Positions 1 to 37,029 are shown, numbered from the stretch's first letter. The stretch is 64,000 bases of DNA from Motacilla alba alba (GCF_015832195.1 NC_052033.1:4278001-4342000), one strand, 5' to 3'. Notes: a model not told the origin generated them from the sequence alone. Numbers and translations are program-made.

Positions 1-9670
<9,670 letters not shown>

Positions 9671-10314
9671 GTCTGTCCTCTAATGAAAGCTTGTCAGCAG
9701 AGGTGCCTTGTGAAGAACAAAATATTACTGGTCATCAAGAAGAATAACACAATTAATACCAACGAGAAAGCTCCTTGTTCCTTGCTCTTTAGCAAATAAA
9801 TTCCTGGTTGGTCTCCAAAATAAACTCTTAGGAAGAAACCAATTAAATCCACTTTGATTTGAAGTTAAAAGTTCCCTCGTCTGAACCCAAGCTTAAGATT
9901 TAGACTTCTATAACATGTAGGTCTTGTAACAGTAAATTGATCATCTGAATATTAAGTACAGTTTGGTAAGTCACCCTGAATTCTGACAAGGTTTGAGTTT
10001 TTCACATAAAAGAATCTGGTCATAGAAAAATCACTCTCTGTTTGGGTCCTTAATTCTTAGCAATGAGTCTTCAAGAGAGTGCTTTCTTGCTGAAAGGATT
10101 ACCTTTTTTATTAAAAAATGAAAAATTACTTTATTTTTTAAATCTTCCCTATTTCCAACTATCTAGGCTAAGCAAATTCAGCTGGAATATAAGAGGATTT
10201 ATGAAAACAATTTGTGCAGCTCTTTAAAAGTCCTGTCCTAGAATATAGATTAGGAATGGATTATTCAGTGTATTACCTTTGGGTAACAGCTTGTATCCTG
10301 GAATATGGCCAACC
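9671..10314 (-). other. Gene A 5' UTR: non-coding exon 2 and start of exon 3
   Basis: A 38-nt exon-like segment at 10277-10314 has a strong acceptor (TATTTTACAG) and donor (CAAAG|GTAATA) on the minus strand. It sits where vertebrate sarcomeric MYH genes have a second non-coding exon. Exon 3 likely begins about 9679, after an ATTAG acceptor 9 nt before the ATG. The intron between them (9680-10276) is AT-rich and holds nothing else I recognise. Confidence 0.65.
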
Positions 10315-10530
10315 CTGTAAAATAGGAAAGGCAGTTGTTTCTTATTGCTGAACAGAATTCCATCAAATACTGTAGATTGAAAATACAGGCATGCATCAAA
10401 ATTACACTGAAAATTTTTGTTCATATGGGCACTCCCTCATGGAAATGGTTCTTAGAGACAGAAGAAATGAAACAGGATATTGCAAGGACATGGTCCTCTT
10501 TCTTCAAACTCAAGAAATGCATGCACTTAC

Positions 10531-10760
10531 CTGGAAGCCTTCTGCGGAGACAGACCAGACTTGTCTCTGGCAGATTTTATAGTGTCTCGTCTGCAGATGA
10601 TGCAGATGGTCCCCCTTTCTTCGGTCAGAACATTTCTGCCAAACCTTTTTTGGCCAAGCATTGTCTGTCAAACTAAGGGCATAATTGTCACTTGATTTGA
10701 ATGATATAATTAGAACATTTTTATATCTTACTGACTACGTGAATATGTCTATAAATAATT
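10531..10760 (-). promoter_or_regulatory. Gene A promoter and non-coding exon 1
   Basis: On the minus strand a TATAAAA box lies at 10575-10581. Non-coding exon 1 would begin about 25-30 nt downstream (near 10550) and ends at 10531 with donor CCAG|GTAAGT. Upstream of TATA are two E-boxes (CAGATG on the plus strand, 10594-10599 and 10603-10608), a perfect SRF CArG box CCTTTTTTGG at 10644-10653, and a perfect MEF2 consensus CTATAAATAA at 10749-10758. The arrangement is conserved with the gene B promoter. MyoD-family factors, SRF and MEF2 are known drivers of skeletal myosin promoters; their use here is inferred from motifs. Confidence 0.8.
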
Positions 10761-13700
10761 TGTCAAGAGTGTTAAGGAGAGAATCTAGACTACTCAAGGC
10801 ACTTAGAGAACTTGCATGGTTCTATTGCTGCCTTTCTCAGTGATTTGCTCCTTGACCCATGGTAGTTTCCTTGGTATGTTTATACCACAACTTTTCAGTC
10901 GTGTAATGGTGATGACAACGCCTATGATGCTTTAGGAACATATGCATTGGGAGGAACAGGGAAAATATGACAAAAACTAGCAAATAATGTTGGGAACCAC
11001 TTTTCAGTGGTGTTTTCTAAAAAGCAACAAGTAAAATTCTATTACAGCTGAGTTTTCTGTATATGACACTCTCAATAGCTTAAATTATTTGAAATAAAAT
11101 GAGTTGGGAGCCTGATCCCAAGTAATGGGAGACTCTTCTTTGATATGGAGCTCTTGAATAGATTCCTGAGCTGACTGTTGAGGAATCAAATGTTGCAAAT
11201 GAGTTAAGGTTGCTTAAAGTATCACCATCAAAGGCATTAGTGAAAGAGGGTTCAATATAAATTTGCAAAAACACAACAAAGTTTGATGGCAAGGTTTGCT
11301 CTTTTACTTGATGCAAAGATCAAGAAAAATCTACTAAGAATTTCTTTAGAACGATTTGCACAACAGCTGGGGATGCAAAGGGTAAGGGTAAAAGCATAAG
11401 AAAAATTGTCCTGATGAGTTATGAGGTTCACAGAGGCCCCCTTGATTTCTTAATTCCTGACAGAGTCTGCGTGCAGTTTGATCTAATGATAATACAAGAC
11501 CTGGTCAACAGTTTATGGTTTTAGCAGGACTTAATCATTGGCTAATTTGACATTCAAAAAGTGATTCAAATGGATTTACTATAATTGCAACAGTGACTTA
11601 ATTATAGATCCCAGATAGCAACATTAAAACTACACTTGCTGTAGAGTGCTTAAATGAACTCACACATGCACACACACAGACACAAAGGTGTGTGTATGAA
11701 TGTTCAAGGGTTACACCTGTTAAAAGTTCCCTCGGAGTTCAGTGAAATTTTCACTTCAAATGTCTTGAAATTTCTCAGTGTGCAAGAGGTGAGCCTCAGG
11801 GACTGCAGGATATTGCTCTGGTGAATCAGCTTTTAGTGAATTTTTTGCAATTCAGTCTTCCGTTTTCCACAAACTTGAGAGTTCATGAGTTTTGAGAGGC
11901 ACCTCACTCTGAGGAAGATACTGGCTGCAGCCAGTATGAGTAATTCAGTTCTGAGGAACATTTACTGACCATACTACTGTTTGCCTTTTTTGGTTGAACA
12001 GCAGACTCATACTGAACAGACTGCACTCAGGAGAGAGGAAAACTGGGAAGCTGAATTCCTTCTAGCTCTTGCCATGTCCAGCACTGAAGTCCTGTGTTAA
12101 AATTTCTCCATGCTCATGCTGTTCAGGGAATTCAGGTTCCTCAAGTTTCCTGCTTCAGGCTCTTCACCAAGTATCTCCTCATTTCTCAGCAGCTGTCCTT
12201 TCAGGACAGAAATACCAACTTGCAAATAAAGAAGGGGCTACCACACTGCTCAAGCAACTCATGTAACACCCATAAGAGACTATAACTGCTCCATACATTA
12301 TGGACAGATGTTATTTTGGGTTCTAGTACTCATTGCCAGTGAGTGCTTGTAGAAATCACTAAGTAGGGTGTGAAAGAAAAGCAGTGTTGACTTACCTGGT
12401 TTGAATATAGCTGTGAACATAGCTGAAAATAAAGCTGTTTGAGAATTGATCTATGACAATATATGTAATGTAGCATCCTGTGAAGGGTTAAAATGGCTCC
12501 CAAAAGTCAATATGATTGTGTTTATAAAGCACATCTCTCCTGAGCAGTCTCTTCTCTTCCACAGCTGCTGCAAAGTGTGTGCTAACTAGCAGTTCCTGGG
12601 GTGCAATGAATTCCAATCTTACAAAGTCTAGAGTGCTAATTCTGTTGCTTATCTCCCCAGCTTTCTGCTGGATCCTTCATCCAGTCATGTATTTGCTGCA
12701 GTCTGAGGTGCCATCTGGGATCATGTTTATCACAAGTTCATCTCTGCTTCCAATACTCTGTGTTGCCTGTCCAGTATTTACATTGGGCTATTGACATCAG
12801 CACTGCCTAAGAATTTCTGGCAGAGCTTGCCTGCTGCTGTTGCTCTCACAGCAGATGTCCACATGGCTGAAAACCTCCCTAAGGCAGAGAAGGCTTGAGT
12901 TTCTACTAGTTGTGGAAATCCCTTCACTATTTTGTCTCTTTCAGGTGGCCCATAACAGGCCCTATCACAACATCACTCATTTTCCTCCTGTCTCTGACAG
13001 GATGTCTGCAGCCCCACAGTGGAGCATTGCACAAGCAAGGAGCAATTTGACATAAAGCATAAACCCTTCTCATTTCCCCTGTGTATTCTTCCTACACAGT
13101 CCATACTGTCCATGACTATGCTCCCTTGATGCACACTGTCCTACATTACCTCCATAATTCTGATCACGTTCCCCTTCTTCCTTGTAAAATCCCTACACTT
13201 GCAGCTATTCCTCTGTCATTTCTCATCTTAAGTGTTCTTCCCATAATGAACCTGATTTCAGACCCTTACCATCAGGTTAGTAGTCTCATGGCAGATTTCT
13301 TTTCCTTCTCAGTCCTCAAATACAGATGCCCAAAAATCTTGGGGAGCTCATAGATGAACTTGTGAAGCTTCCAAACACAATGAAAGCTCCTACTTAAGAA
13401 TCCATTAGTATATCACACAACTGCCAGGTAATGAATGTAATGTAATGGCATTAAGAGGGCTTATGGGGAAACCAGGAGAACTACAGTGCAGCAAGGCTGA
13501 TGGCTTTACTGGACAAATGAATTCAGCACCCTTCCCTCAACTCACTTTTTGAGGGCAGCACCAATAGTTTGTTTTCTTGGTCTCAATCCTTAAATTTTAC
13601 AGTAAACAACAATAACACAGGTGAAACCCAACAGGGCACCAGCTGTTTCTCATTAATTGGTTGGAATCCCACTGCATCCCATGCTTCCTGGAAGTTTTAG

Positions 13701-14089
13701 CATATTTGGAATGGGGATAGAGACACATTCTCCCCTCCAATGGCTCCAAATTTCTCACACAACAAGAAAGACACAAGGGTCTCTCTCTGCTCTCTGGGTA
13801 AGACACCAGGGCTCTTCACCATGTTCTTTCTCCTTGTAAAACTTTATTTCATTCCCCCCATTAGTGAAATTATTAAAACATTCTCCATTTTCTTTGGGGT
13901 GATTGCTTCTTTTCTCTTGTAACTTAACCAATTCTGTTGCAGAGTGAAATAAAATTACCATGGTGTTTCCTTCCTGATAAAAGAATTCTCTTTACAACTG
14001 GGCAGAGCTTAGGGTGCAGTGGAGAGGGCAGGTGGTTGGCTTTGCTGAGTCCTCCTCCAGGGAGTGAAGTGACATCATGTTTAGGGAAG

Positions 14090-14275
14090 TCCACCTCCTT
14101 CCTCTCTGAAAGGGTTGCCAAGCCCTGGAACAGGCTGCCCAGGGCAGTGGTGGACTCCCCATCCCTGGAGAGATTTAAAAGATGTGTGGGAACATGGTTT
14201 AGTGGTAGACTTGGCAGTGCTGGGGTAATGGTTAAACATAATGATTTTAGAGGTCTTTTCCAACCCAAATGGAGC
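14090..14275 (+). mobile_element. CR1 LINE 3' fragment
   Basis: The sequence around CCCTGGAACAGGCTGCCCAG, then the stretch to TTAGAGGTCTTTTCCAACC, matches the 3' end of avian CR1 retroposons as I know it. It is 5'-truncated like nearly all CR1 copies. The upstream limit is uncertain and may reach about 13960. Confidence 0.85.
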
Positions 14276-14760
14276 CCTCATGACTCCATCACACTTTGAG
14301 AGTACAGGGCAGCAGGAGGAGCAATTGTTCTGCTTTCTTTTCCTGCTTTTATTTCTGCGGTCTCTTTAGGATACTGACACAAAACCTTCATCTCTTTTAT
14401 TTCCCTGTGTCTGCTAAACTGTTTGGAATTATGTCCAGAATACTGAATGGCAGTCATTGCCAAGTCCTCCCCTTAGTTAGCAGCTAGGATTTGCAGGAAT
14501 CTTTCAGAAAAAGGTTATAGTTTCAGTACAGAGTACCTAAATTCACTTCTATTGGGAAATGAGTATTTAGTATCACTATCCTTATCTTCTAGGAAAAGAA
14601 AAAAGAAGGTATTTTGTTCAGTGTCTTGATTGTGCCTTAAAAACATTTATGGCAATGTGAGACCTAGCTGATAGAATATCACTTTTCTGGTCTAATGTTT
14701 TTTCTTGTCAGACTCTGTAATTCATACATAGTGGAATACTAACCCTCCAAAATAAGCGGA

Positions 14761-14810
14761 TTTGAATACTAGAATTTGAATTCTAGAATTAACATTCGAA
14801 TTCTAGAATC
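14761..14810. repeat. Short repeat of TTCTAGAA palindromes
   Basis: GAATTCTAGAAT occurs at about 14779 and 14799, with a degenerate relative (TTTGAATACTAGAA) at 14761, giving a period close to 20 bp. TTCnnGAA is the core pairing of heat shock elements, so this could be an HSF-type site, or simply a small tandem repeat. Confidence 0.5.
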
Positions 14811-16018
14811 AGGGCATTAACATATAGCACTTTGTAGGTAAAAAACACATCACCATCACCTCAAAACAGCAGAGGCTGAGATAGTGACAGTGGCAGATAC
14901 AAAAATCATGTAGATTAGAACAATACTTACAACTCTTCTAGGAAGAGCAATGGTGTAGGGAGGAGTCTAAATTACTTGCTCATTATTTCCCCCCACTGCC
15001 AAAAAAAAAAGGGATCTCAAATCCTTGCAGGGTTTTTGGTTTGCTGCTGGCCCTGCTGTCATTAAGGTAGGGCCTGCCTAGAGAGGTCAGTTTTCTCTGC
15101 AGCCTGTCATGGACAGTCTGACAGGGAATGCTCAGCCCCTGCTGCAGCAGCTTTTCTGCTGCCCTCTGTGTAAAACGAGAACTTCCAGGAATGTTAGCAG
15201 AAGGCAAGCAGAAATGTCAGAGCACTGCTCTGTAGCAGCACTGCTCACCCCCGTACTTCTGCTCGGATATGACTGGACACTGAGCCCTGGAGAGGGTAAG
15301 AGCACATTTTCCATATTAAAAGGTTGGTTTTCAATTCAGTGTCGCTCCATTAAGGTTCATGCTTTCAATGTTACGTTGAAACATGCTCAGTGTTATGAGC
15401 AGAACATGCTCAGTCTGTAATTTTGATGTGACATCTGGTTAGGAAGTTTGCCATTGAACTAACATTTCTAATAGGTGTGGCTGAAGGAATAGGCTGAGGC
15501 AATTGCTGGAAGCAATCAGTGATTTCCAAGGAAGAGCTACTGAGGATCATAACTGGTAAGACTTAAAAGCTGCAGGTAAAGAATAGGCCACCCATTCTTT
15601 ACCATGGCAAATGTGAAGAAATTTTCAACATTTCTGTCTCTAAGTGTGAGAACCTTTGAAGATAAGCTGAATGTCACAGACTGGTCATGGAGGGGCTGTG
15701 GTGGCCTTGCTGTCCTTTCTGCTCTAGTCAGAAATTAATTTCAGTGGATCTTCATGAGATTTACCTCCACTACATGTCAAATAAAGTGAATGCACCTGTC
15801 CTAGGGGGAACTTTAATTATAAATTTGTTTCCAAGTAGGTTCCCACAGAGTGGTATTCTTGGAAGTCTTGGAGTGAGTTTGAGCTGAACATGAGATGCAA
15901 ATAAATTGAGTAACTGAACATGAGAGGCAAATAAATCCATAATCTGGGATTAGAAGAGGGGTAGTTTCAAGAGCATGCCACTCATGTGCTGCGATTCACA
16001 CTCCTCCTGTCTCCACAG

Positions 16019-16127
16019 AGGCATCAGCAGAAGAGATCTGGGCAGCAGATCCCATCCAGGGAGGTGACACTCGGGATGCCCTTTCTATCCCCTGCCAAGC
16101 AGCTGAGGAGCTCTTATTACCCAGCAG
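16019..16127 (+). other. Exon-like segment on the plus strand (possible antisense lncRNA)
   Basis: Bounded by a good plus-strand acceptor (CTGTCTCCACAG) and donor (CAGCAG|GTGAGT). Similar segments with paired splice-like sites lie at 18064-18092 and 18918-19021. The related sequence in the other spacer (42008 to about 42102) keeps the acceptor but has GGGAGT in place of the donor. Natural antisense transcripts from MYH spacers are known in mammals; here there is only splice-site-like sequence. Confidence 0.2.
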
Positions 16128-17116
16128 GTGAGTGGGGTGGGCAACCTGGCAGACAGGAAGAGGTAATTGAAGCAGCAAGAAACTATGAGAGCAGGAAGGA
16201 AGGGGAAGGAAAAGGAAATAATGAAGGAGCATGGTATTAGCCCCTGCAGGAAACTCTGTCATAACCTAAAATAAGATGTCCTTGTGAGATCAAAGGTTCG
16301 TGTAGCCCAGCTTCCTGTCTTTGAAAGTGATGCTCAGGAAGGATCATCAGCATAGAATGGCACTTCTACAGAACTCTCCTACCTCCAGTAATTTGTATTT
16401 CTGGAATCCCTGAGCAGAATGCAGTGTCTAAGTACTTAACAGCTCATGGAGGAATTTTAACTGTTTAATTTCTCAAAGCACTTTTTTGAACTCATAAAGT
16501 GTTCCCTGAACATAGGTCATGTTGCTGTGATCCTCTACTGACCAAGGCCAACCCACAGAAAGTGAGATCTCCCTGCTGCTCTGCAGAGGAGCAGGGCCCA
16601 GAGCAGGGTCCCCTCGATGGCTCCAGGCTGCCATCCCCTGGCACTGAGCGCTGGAGCAGGGCCTGGTCAGCTGCTGCCCTGGGAGCTCCCTGTCAGTGAC
16701 AGGAGCCTGAGGGAGCCATGGGACTGGCACCCCCAGCTCCTCTCACCAGCAGTAATGCTGTTGGCTACCTGCCAAGGATCCCTAAAGGAACTTCAGTGTC
16801 AGCTGACAAGGCCCAAGCTGAGGAGAAAGCTGATGCCACCTGTGCTGTCGGAGCAACAGGCAAGGCCTGAGGGGAAAGGCACAGCCACCATCCCAGCTGA
16901 TGTCCTGGGCTCAGTGTCCTCTGATTGCCCGTGGTGACTGTATCTGGCTGGGACACAGCTTTCCTGAGCTCTCCAGAGGCCAGGGGAGTCAAGGTGCAGG
17001 CAGGGCTGAGTCTCCATAACCATCTTGTCAGAGTCACCAACCCAGTGGTGGCTGGTGGCCCACCGGCCAGGCCTACTGGCCGGGGCTTCTCCTGCAGCCC
17101 TGATACTCCCATGTAG

Positions 17117-17328
17117 GCACAGAGTTTGTGGTAATTGGGAGTGGGGCTGTGTGTGGCACACAGTTTGGGGTCCCTGGGGCTGTGTGTGGCACACAGTTTG
17201 GGGTCCCTGGCAGTGGGGCTGTGTGTGGCACACAGTTTGGGGTCACTGGGGCTGTGTGTGGCACACAGTTTGGGGTCACTGGGGCTGTGTGTGGCACACA
17301 GTTTGGGGTCCCTGGCAGTGGGGCTGTG
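17117..17328. repeat. Minisatellite of 33/39-bp units
   Basis: Five good copies of a unit built around GCTGTGTGTGGCACACAGTT followed by TGGGGTCCCT or TGGGGTCACT, from 17141 to about 17328. A degenerate copy lies at 17117-17140. Two of the unit boundaries carry an extra GGCAGT, giving 39-bp units. The core TGTGTGGCACACA is an imperfect palindrome. The long open frames across it are a result of the unit length (multiple of 3). Confidence 0.9.
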
Positions 17329-17864
17329 GCCCAGCCTCATCCCCAGTGGGTGCAGCTGTGCAAAGCAGGTGAGCAGCACTGACAGCAGTGAGCCATGGAG
17401 TGCCCAGGTGTGCTGAGCAGCCACCAAAGGGAGCAGAGGGCACACAGGGGCAATGCATGAACATTGGGGTATAAAAGGCTGGGTAAAGAATAAGAAGGGC
17501 AGATGCTTGCAGCCTTCTGAAGTGGTGTGGTGTTACTGTGTATGGGTTGAAGTTTTCTGAAATTCTATGATGATACGCTGTGTATCATGGCCATCTCAAC
17601 TGTGACATGTTCTGCAACCCTCCCAGGACACTTGAGATACCTCTGGTGCACAGCCCTACAGCCTTCCCTAAATGAGGGCTGGAAAGCACAGACTGAGGAG
17701 ACAAGGATGGCCGCTGGACCTCAGAGCAAACCCTGCCTCTGCCTTCATCCTCACCCAGACAGGGACTCCATGATGGCAGCTGTAAAAGGCTGCATTTTCA
17801 GACCTATAGCCCAGCCTGTCTTTTCCATTTTCTGGTTAAAATCAGAGAGGCAAAGCCTCACCAC

Positions 17865-18540
17865 CCCAAGGAGCCCTGGCTGACTGCTGGAAGGACCTGG
17901 GCAGCTGCTGTGCTGCCCAAGGCACATCACATCCCAGCAGGGGATGGCCTTGGCACTGAGCTGGCACAGGGCCATTGCATGGGCTCCAAAGGGGAGCACT
18001 CTGGATTCAGGCTCTGAGCAGGGAGAGCACGCTCGGGCCCCATTCTGATGTTTAACCTTTCAGCTGGCAGTGGAGCTGTGCTGCTCTCTGGGGTAAGAAT
18101 AGCAGCTGCTGCCTTGGGACACCGCACACGTGTCCAGCTCCTCCAGGGCAGCACGTTGCAGTGCCACATAGAAGGCAGCCTACCCGCCCAGGAATGTCTT
18201 CAGGCGCTATTACTGGAAGCAGATCATCCCCACAAACAGGCACGACCCCGCACAGGAGCCTTAGGAGAGTGGGGCTATTTTGGGCTTTTGACACTGAGCA
18301 TGAAAGGAGACACGTGATGGGCTGATCCTCCTGCCATGGGCCTCCTCCAAAGCTCCCTGCAGCCTTGTCCCCTCCTCCAGCAATGGCTCTTGTGGAGCCT
18401 GAGGGGCAGTTGGGTGTGGCCTTGGAGGGCAGGAGGTGAGGGCAGAGGGAGCTGTGAGTTTGCTGGGGGTCAGGGCCAGCCCTCAGTGCCAGCAGCAGTG
18501 CCCAGCTGTGCTCAGGGCAGCTCCTGTGTACCTGTCCCTG
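17865..18540. promoter_or_regulatory. Conserved spacer block, copy 1 (possible cluster enhancer)
   Basis: From about 18045 to 18535 this GC-rich block is nearly identical to 43858-44355 in the other spacer, with a weaker match extending left to about 17865. Within it are several CAGCTG E-boxes, a CACGTG, an AGGAATG (reverse of the muscle M-CAT core CATTCCT) and GCTATTTTGG, one base from a CArG box. The region shows no coding pattern. Enhancer function is an inference from conservation and motifs. Confidence 0.5.
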
Positions 18541-19515
18541 AATCTCTGAAGTTAATGCTTGTACCAGCCATTACAGCCAACAGAGGTACTCACAGGAGAT
18601 GCCCTCAGGTGGGACTGCTCCCAAGAGGAACAGCCAGCCTCTACGTGGGCTTGGGCAGGCAAGAGTTCATGCTAAGAGGCCCTGGCTGTAAGTGACAGAA
18701 CAATGCACACTGTGAGACAAGGAGAAAGACTGCAGGGGATGAGGAGGGAGGAACAAGGCTAGGAGTCTGCTAAGGAGCCCTTGGGAAAAGTTGAGCAGTG
18801 TCACAAGAAGGAAGTACTAGTCTGGCATCTCTGCAGGGCCTTGGGTGGCTATCTGAAGGTCAGGGGTTGAAAAATGAGGTCTGCTCCTAAAGAACCATCT
18901 CCCATTTCTCTCCACAGACTACAGTGACAGCTTCTGGTCGTCAATGCTTGTTGACACTTGTGACACTGGAATCAGTCTGGACTTCCCAGCAAGAGCTGGT
19001 GAGGCTGCACTTGGGAGCTGGGTAAGGTGAGAGCCCTTGGGATATTGCTGTCGTGGGTGTAACAAACAAATATCAGAGTGGTCAGTTTCAACTTCCCTTC
19101 AGTGTTGAGATTGTTGATAAACAAAACCTAAACCGTTGTTCAGGGTTTGTGAGGGCCAGCATCGCAAACAAGAGTAGGAAAGGGAAAAAGCAAAGGATCA
19201 CCCACTCTTGACTCTCCCATGGGAAAGAAGCTATGCTGAAAGGACAATGGGAGAAGCATTAGGAGGATGTGAAGACAGGAGCTGGACAAAGAGATGCTGG
19301 AGACAGGAGAGAGCACAGGCTGGATTTTCAGGTGTCTCCACAGCAATGGCCAGTCTCTAAATTTGCAGATCCTCAATCCACACCAGCTTTTCCCTTGTCC
19401 CAGAGAGGAAAAGTAAGGAAACTTCTTCTGCAGTGCAATTGCCCAAGGAAAGCAAAACCCAAAGAAGAACAAAACCACTGGCCATAGTGCGTATGCAGAG
19501 GAATCTACTACAGTC

Positions 19516-19521
19516 TTTATT
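19516..19521 (-). terminator. Gene B poly(A) signal
   Basis: AATAAA on the minus strand, about 104 nt downstream of the gene B stop codon, implying a short 3' UTR as is normal for sarcomeric MYH genes. Confidence 0.8.
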
Positions 19522-19624
19522 CACTAGACACTGAGGTGGGTACAGAGGCTCAAGGCAGAGGGAAAGTGCCTGAGAGGTTCACATTTTGTGCAGCCCTCAG
19601 TCACTTTTGTGCCTCGTGACATCC

Positions 19625-34353
<14,729 letters not shown>

Positions 34354-35639
34354 GGCTGCACCTCACTGAGGATCTGTCAGCAGATGAGTCTGAGGAGGAA
34401 AAATATGCTACTGATTATTTGTTCTGTAAGATTTGTGAAAATTTTATGCTGTGCCTCAGTGTCTCTTCATACTCAGAGTATTTTACCATGAGATAACTAG
34501 AAACTTAATTTTATGTCAAAATAAGAGGCTTTCATGGATGCAGTCTAGATCTTCAAACATTCATTAATGACCTTTGCAGAACTGTGGACTTGGTGCTTTA
34601 AAAATACTGTGCTTGTAAGACAAGAGTGAATTTGTTGAACAAGTTTCACTAGACATCACCATTAGGAATGGAAATAGAAGAAATTGTAAAAAGGATGAAC
34701 AGTGCAATAGAATTACTAAAAAACTGTAGCAGGGTGACCTACAGTCTTGGAAAACAATGAATCTGTGGGACATTTACCTATTTAATGATAGGGTAATTAA
34801 TAAATTTTGCTAATGATGTTCTCCACTGGAAAAAAAAAAAGAGTGCAGGCTTTCTGACCTTTTAATATTCTGCCACAATTAATTTGCTCTATCCATTTGT
34901 CACCCTTCACTACAATACTTGAATAATTTCAGCCCCAAAATTCTGACTTAGGTGAAATAAAATTCAGTCATTGAAATTGGAATTTTCAAGGCTTTATTAA
35001 GATTTCAAATAAATACTTACTGAAAAAAATTAGAAACACAAGAATTTTCAAAAGTTTTGGTTTATTAATTATCTAGGGTACCTAAATTTAGCCAACTGCA
35101 CTTGAAAATCCTCTAGCTACTTTAGTAAAATTTATTCCCTCTTTATTCTTTAGGTAATAATTTTTTTTTGCCTGGAGAAAGAAAATGGATATCTAAGAAA
35201 GCTGAGAATTCTGTCACTCTACAAAGGTAGTTAGAAGGTCTGTATGTTCAGATGATTTAATAATTAATATATTCTTAAGCAGAATACAGGATTTTGCATT
35301 TTTCCCTGCTGTGCTTATCTGGTCCCATTCTCCTCCTGCTGTAGCAAAGAGGGGAAGGCAGCAATCCTTGATTTATGTATGGTCAGTTAAGCAGAAGTGA
35401 AGAATATCCCCATGGGGATTTTCTGTTCTTTCATCAGTACTCAGAGGCTTCAAACACAGCCTTGGGCACCCTCACCACTTTCTACTGCAATCCCACCAGG
35501 TTTGCATATAGGGTGAACCAGTGAACCTTCCTGATACCCCACCCAAAAGGATCTGTCTCTGTCCCTATAAATTAGGAAATCAGCTTCTTACCTCTCGTGA
35601 CACCAGATGTGTGGCTTGTGGGCTGGCAGCTGGTCAGTG
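34354..35639 (-). other. Gene B 5' UTR: non-coding exon 2 and start of exon 3
   Basis: Non-coding exon 2 is at 35592-35639 (48 nt), with acceptor TGTTTTACAG and donor GAGAG|GTAAGA on the minus strand. Exon 3 begins shortly upstream of the ATG after a CTCAG acceptor (about 34364). The 1.2-kb intron between them is AT-rich and holds nothing recognisable. Confidence 0.7.
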
Positions 35640-35827
35640 CTGTAAAACAGAAATGGCAGTTCCCAAATTGCTGCTGCACAAAAATCAAGAGTGAAAATAT
35701 GCAGATGCCTTGAAAACAGATTTGTAATGGAGTCCCCTCCTGCACAGGAGCACCGGAGGCAGCAGGAATGTGGTGGCACGTTAGGCTGCCATCCCCTTCC
35801 TGGCAGCCTGCAGACCCCATCTCTTAC

Positions 35828-36065
35828 CTTGGAGCTTTCTGTGGAGCCAGGGCAGACGTGTTGCAGGGACATTTTATACGATCTCGCCTGCAGATGCTGC
35901 AGATGCCTACTCTTTCTTCGGTCAAAAATATTTGGCAAACCCTCTTTGGTAAAGCATTGTCTGGCAAACTGAACTAAGGGCATAATTGTCATTTGACATG
36001 ACTAGATATAATTAGAAAATTTTGATGTCTTAGTGGCTATATGAATACATCTCCTATAAACAATC
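35828..36065 (-). promoter_or_regulatory. Gene B promoter and non-coding exon 1
   Basis: TATAAAA on the minus strand at 35872-35878; exon 1 likely starts near 35850 and ends at 35828 with donor CCAAG|GTAAGA. Two CAGATG E-boxes (35891-35896 and 35900-35905) keep the 9-bp spacing seen in gene A. The CArG position reads CCCTCTTTGG (35940-35949), which breaks the A/T core. The MEF2 position reads CTATAAACAA (36054-36063), one base off consensus. The upstream sequence stays alignable with gene A to about 36120. Confidence 0.8.
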
Positions 36066-37029
36066 TTCCAAGGGTGTTAAGGAGGGAATCTGGACTAGTC
36101 AAAGCACTTAAAGAACTTGGATTCAGGACTTATGGATTTTATTGCTGGCTTTCCCACCGACTCACTGCACGACCTGGGATGGATTGCTTGGTATGTCTGT
36201 GCTGCAGCTACCCCAGGATACAATAGATAAAACAGGATCTTAAAAGATAAATTAGCATTATTAAAACCTTTTGGCAGTTTTGTTGGTTTAACCCTGAAAG
36301 CAGAAGTGCAGATGTAGAAGAGGTGAGGAGGGTGACAGGCACAGCAGGGTGGTCAGCCAAACACTGCAGCAGGGAGAGGCTGGGCTCTGCCTGGGCTTTT
36401 TAAGTTGATGGCTCTGACAGATGTGAGGCAGCTTTAGGGGCATCAGGAAGAGTGGGCACACACAGAGACACACACACAGAGACATGCCTGTGTGCTTCTC
36501 TGCACACACTTCAGATTGGAAATAAGTGGGAGATTCTCTAAAGACTGTTCTTGTGAACCCTGTGATGGGTTATACCTGCTGAAACTCCTGATCTGCAGGC
36601 TAGCTCCAGTGAGCAAGATGCTTCCTGCTTTTGCTGGCAACTTAACTTATCCTTAACCCTAGGAAGAATAACTGATTTGAAATGCCTTCCAAGTGAAACC
36701 AGCACACCTACTTACAAATGGTAGGAAAATCCTTTTTTCAGCAATACCTCTACAAATAATTGGATTGCACAAACACATCATGTCAGCATGCAGTCCCAGA
36801 TGCTCTCTACCTGATACATCCTCAGTCAGGCACTTCCATTTCATTACAAATATCTTGCACACTTAGTCCAGAACACCATGGGTATACCAGAGCACTGGGG
36901 GTGGCAGACATGCCTGGACAGTGCTGATGGAGAGGGGGAAGGGAATTTACTGGTGGTGCTGGAGAGAGACTGGTCATGTTTTAGGAACAGAGCACAGTCA
37001 TGTGAGTTGATTTATTTCCTGTCAGATTT

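Larger units (their letters stand above)
10760..19515. other. Spacer between genes A and B
   Basis: About 8.8 kb with no convincing protein gene. It holds sequence upstream of the gene A promoter that still aligns with the equivalent upstream region of gene B (to roughly 10840 versus 36120, with a shorter match near 11710 versus 36565). It also holds a CR1 fragment (about 14090-14275), a TTCTAGAA repeat cluster (14761-14810), possible plus-strand exon-like segments (16019-16127, 18064-18092, 18918-19021), a minisatellite (17117-17328), and a GC-rich block shared with the other spacer (about 17865-18540). The stretch 11700-13950 is plain, moderately AT-rich DNA. Confidence 0.7.

Noticed and set aside
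16765..17445. 226-residue minus-strand open frame
   Set aside because: It is kept open by the minisatellite, whose unit length is a multiple of three; the product is only the repeat translated, without homology I know.
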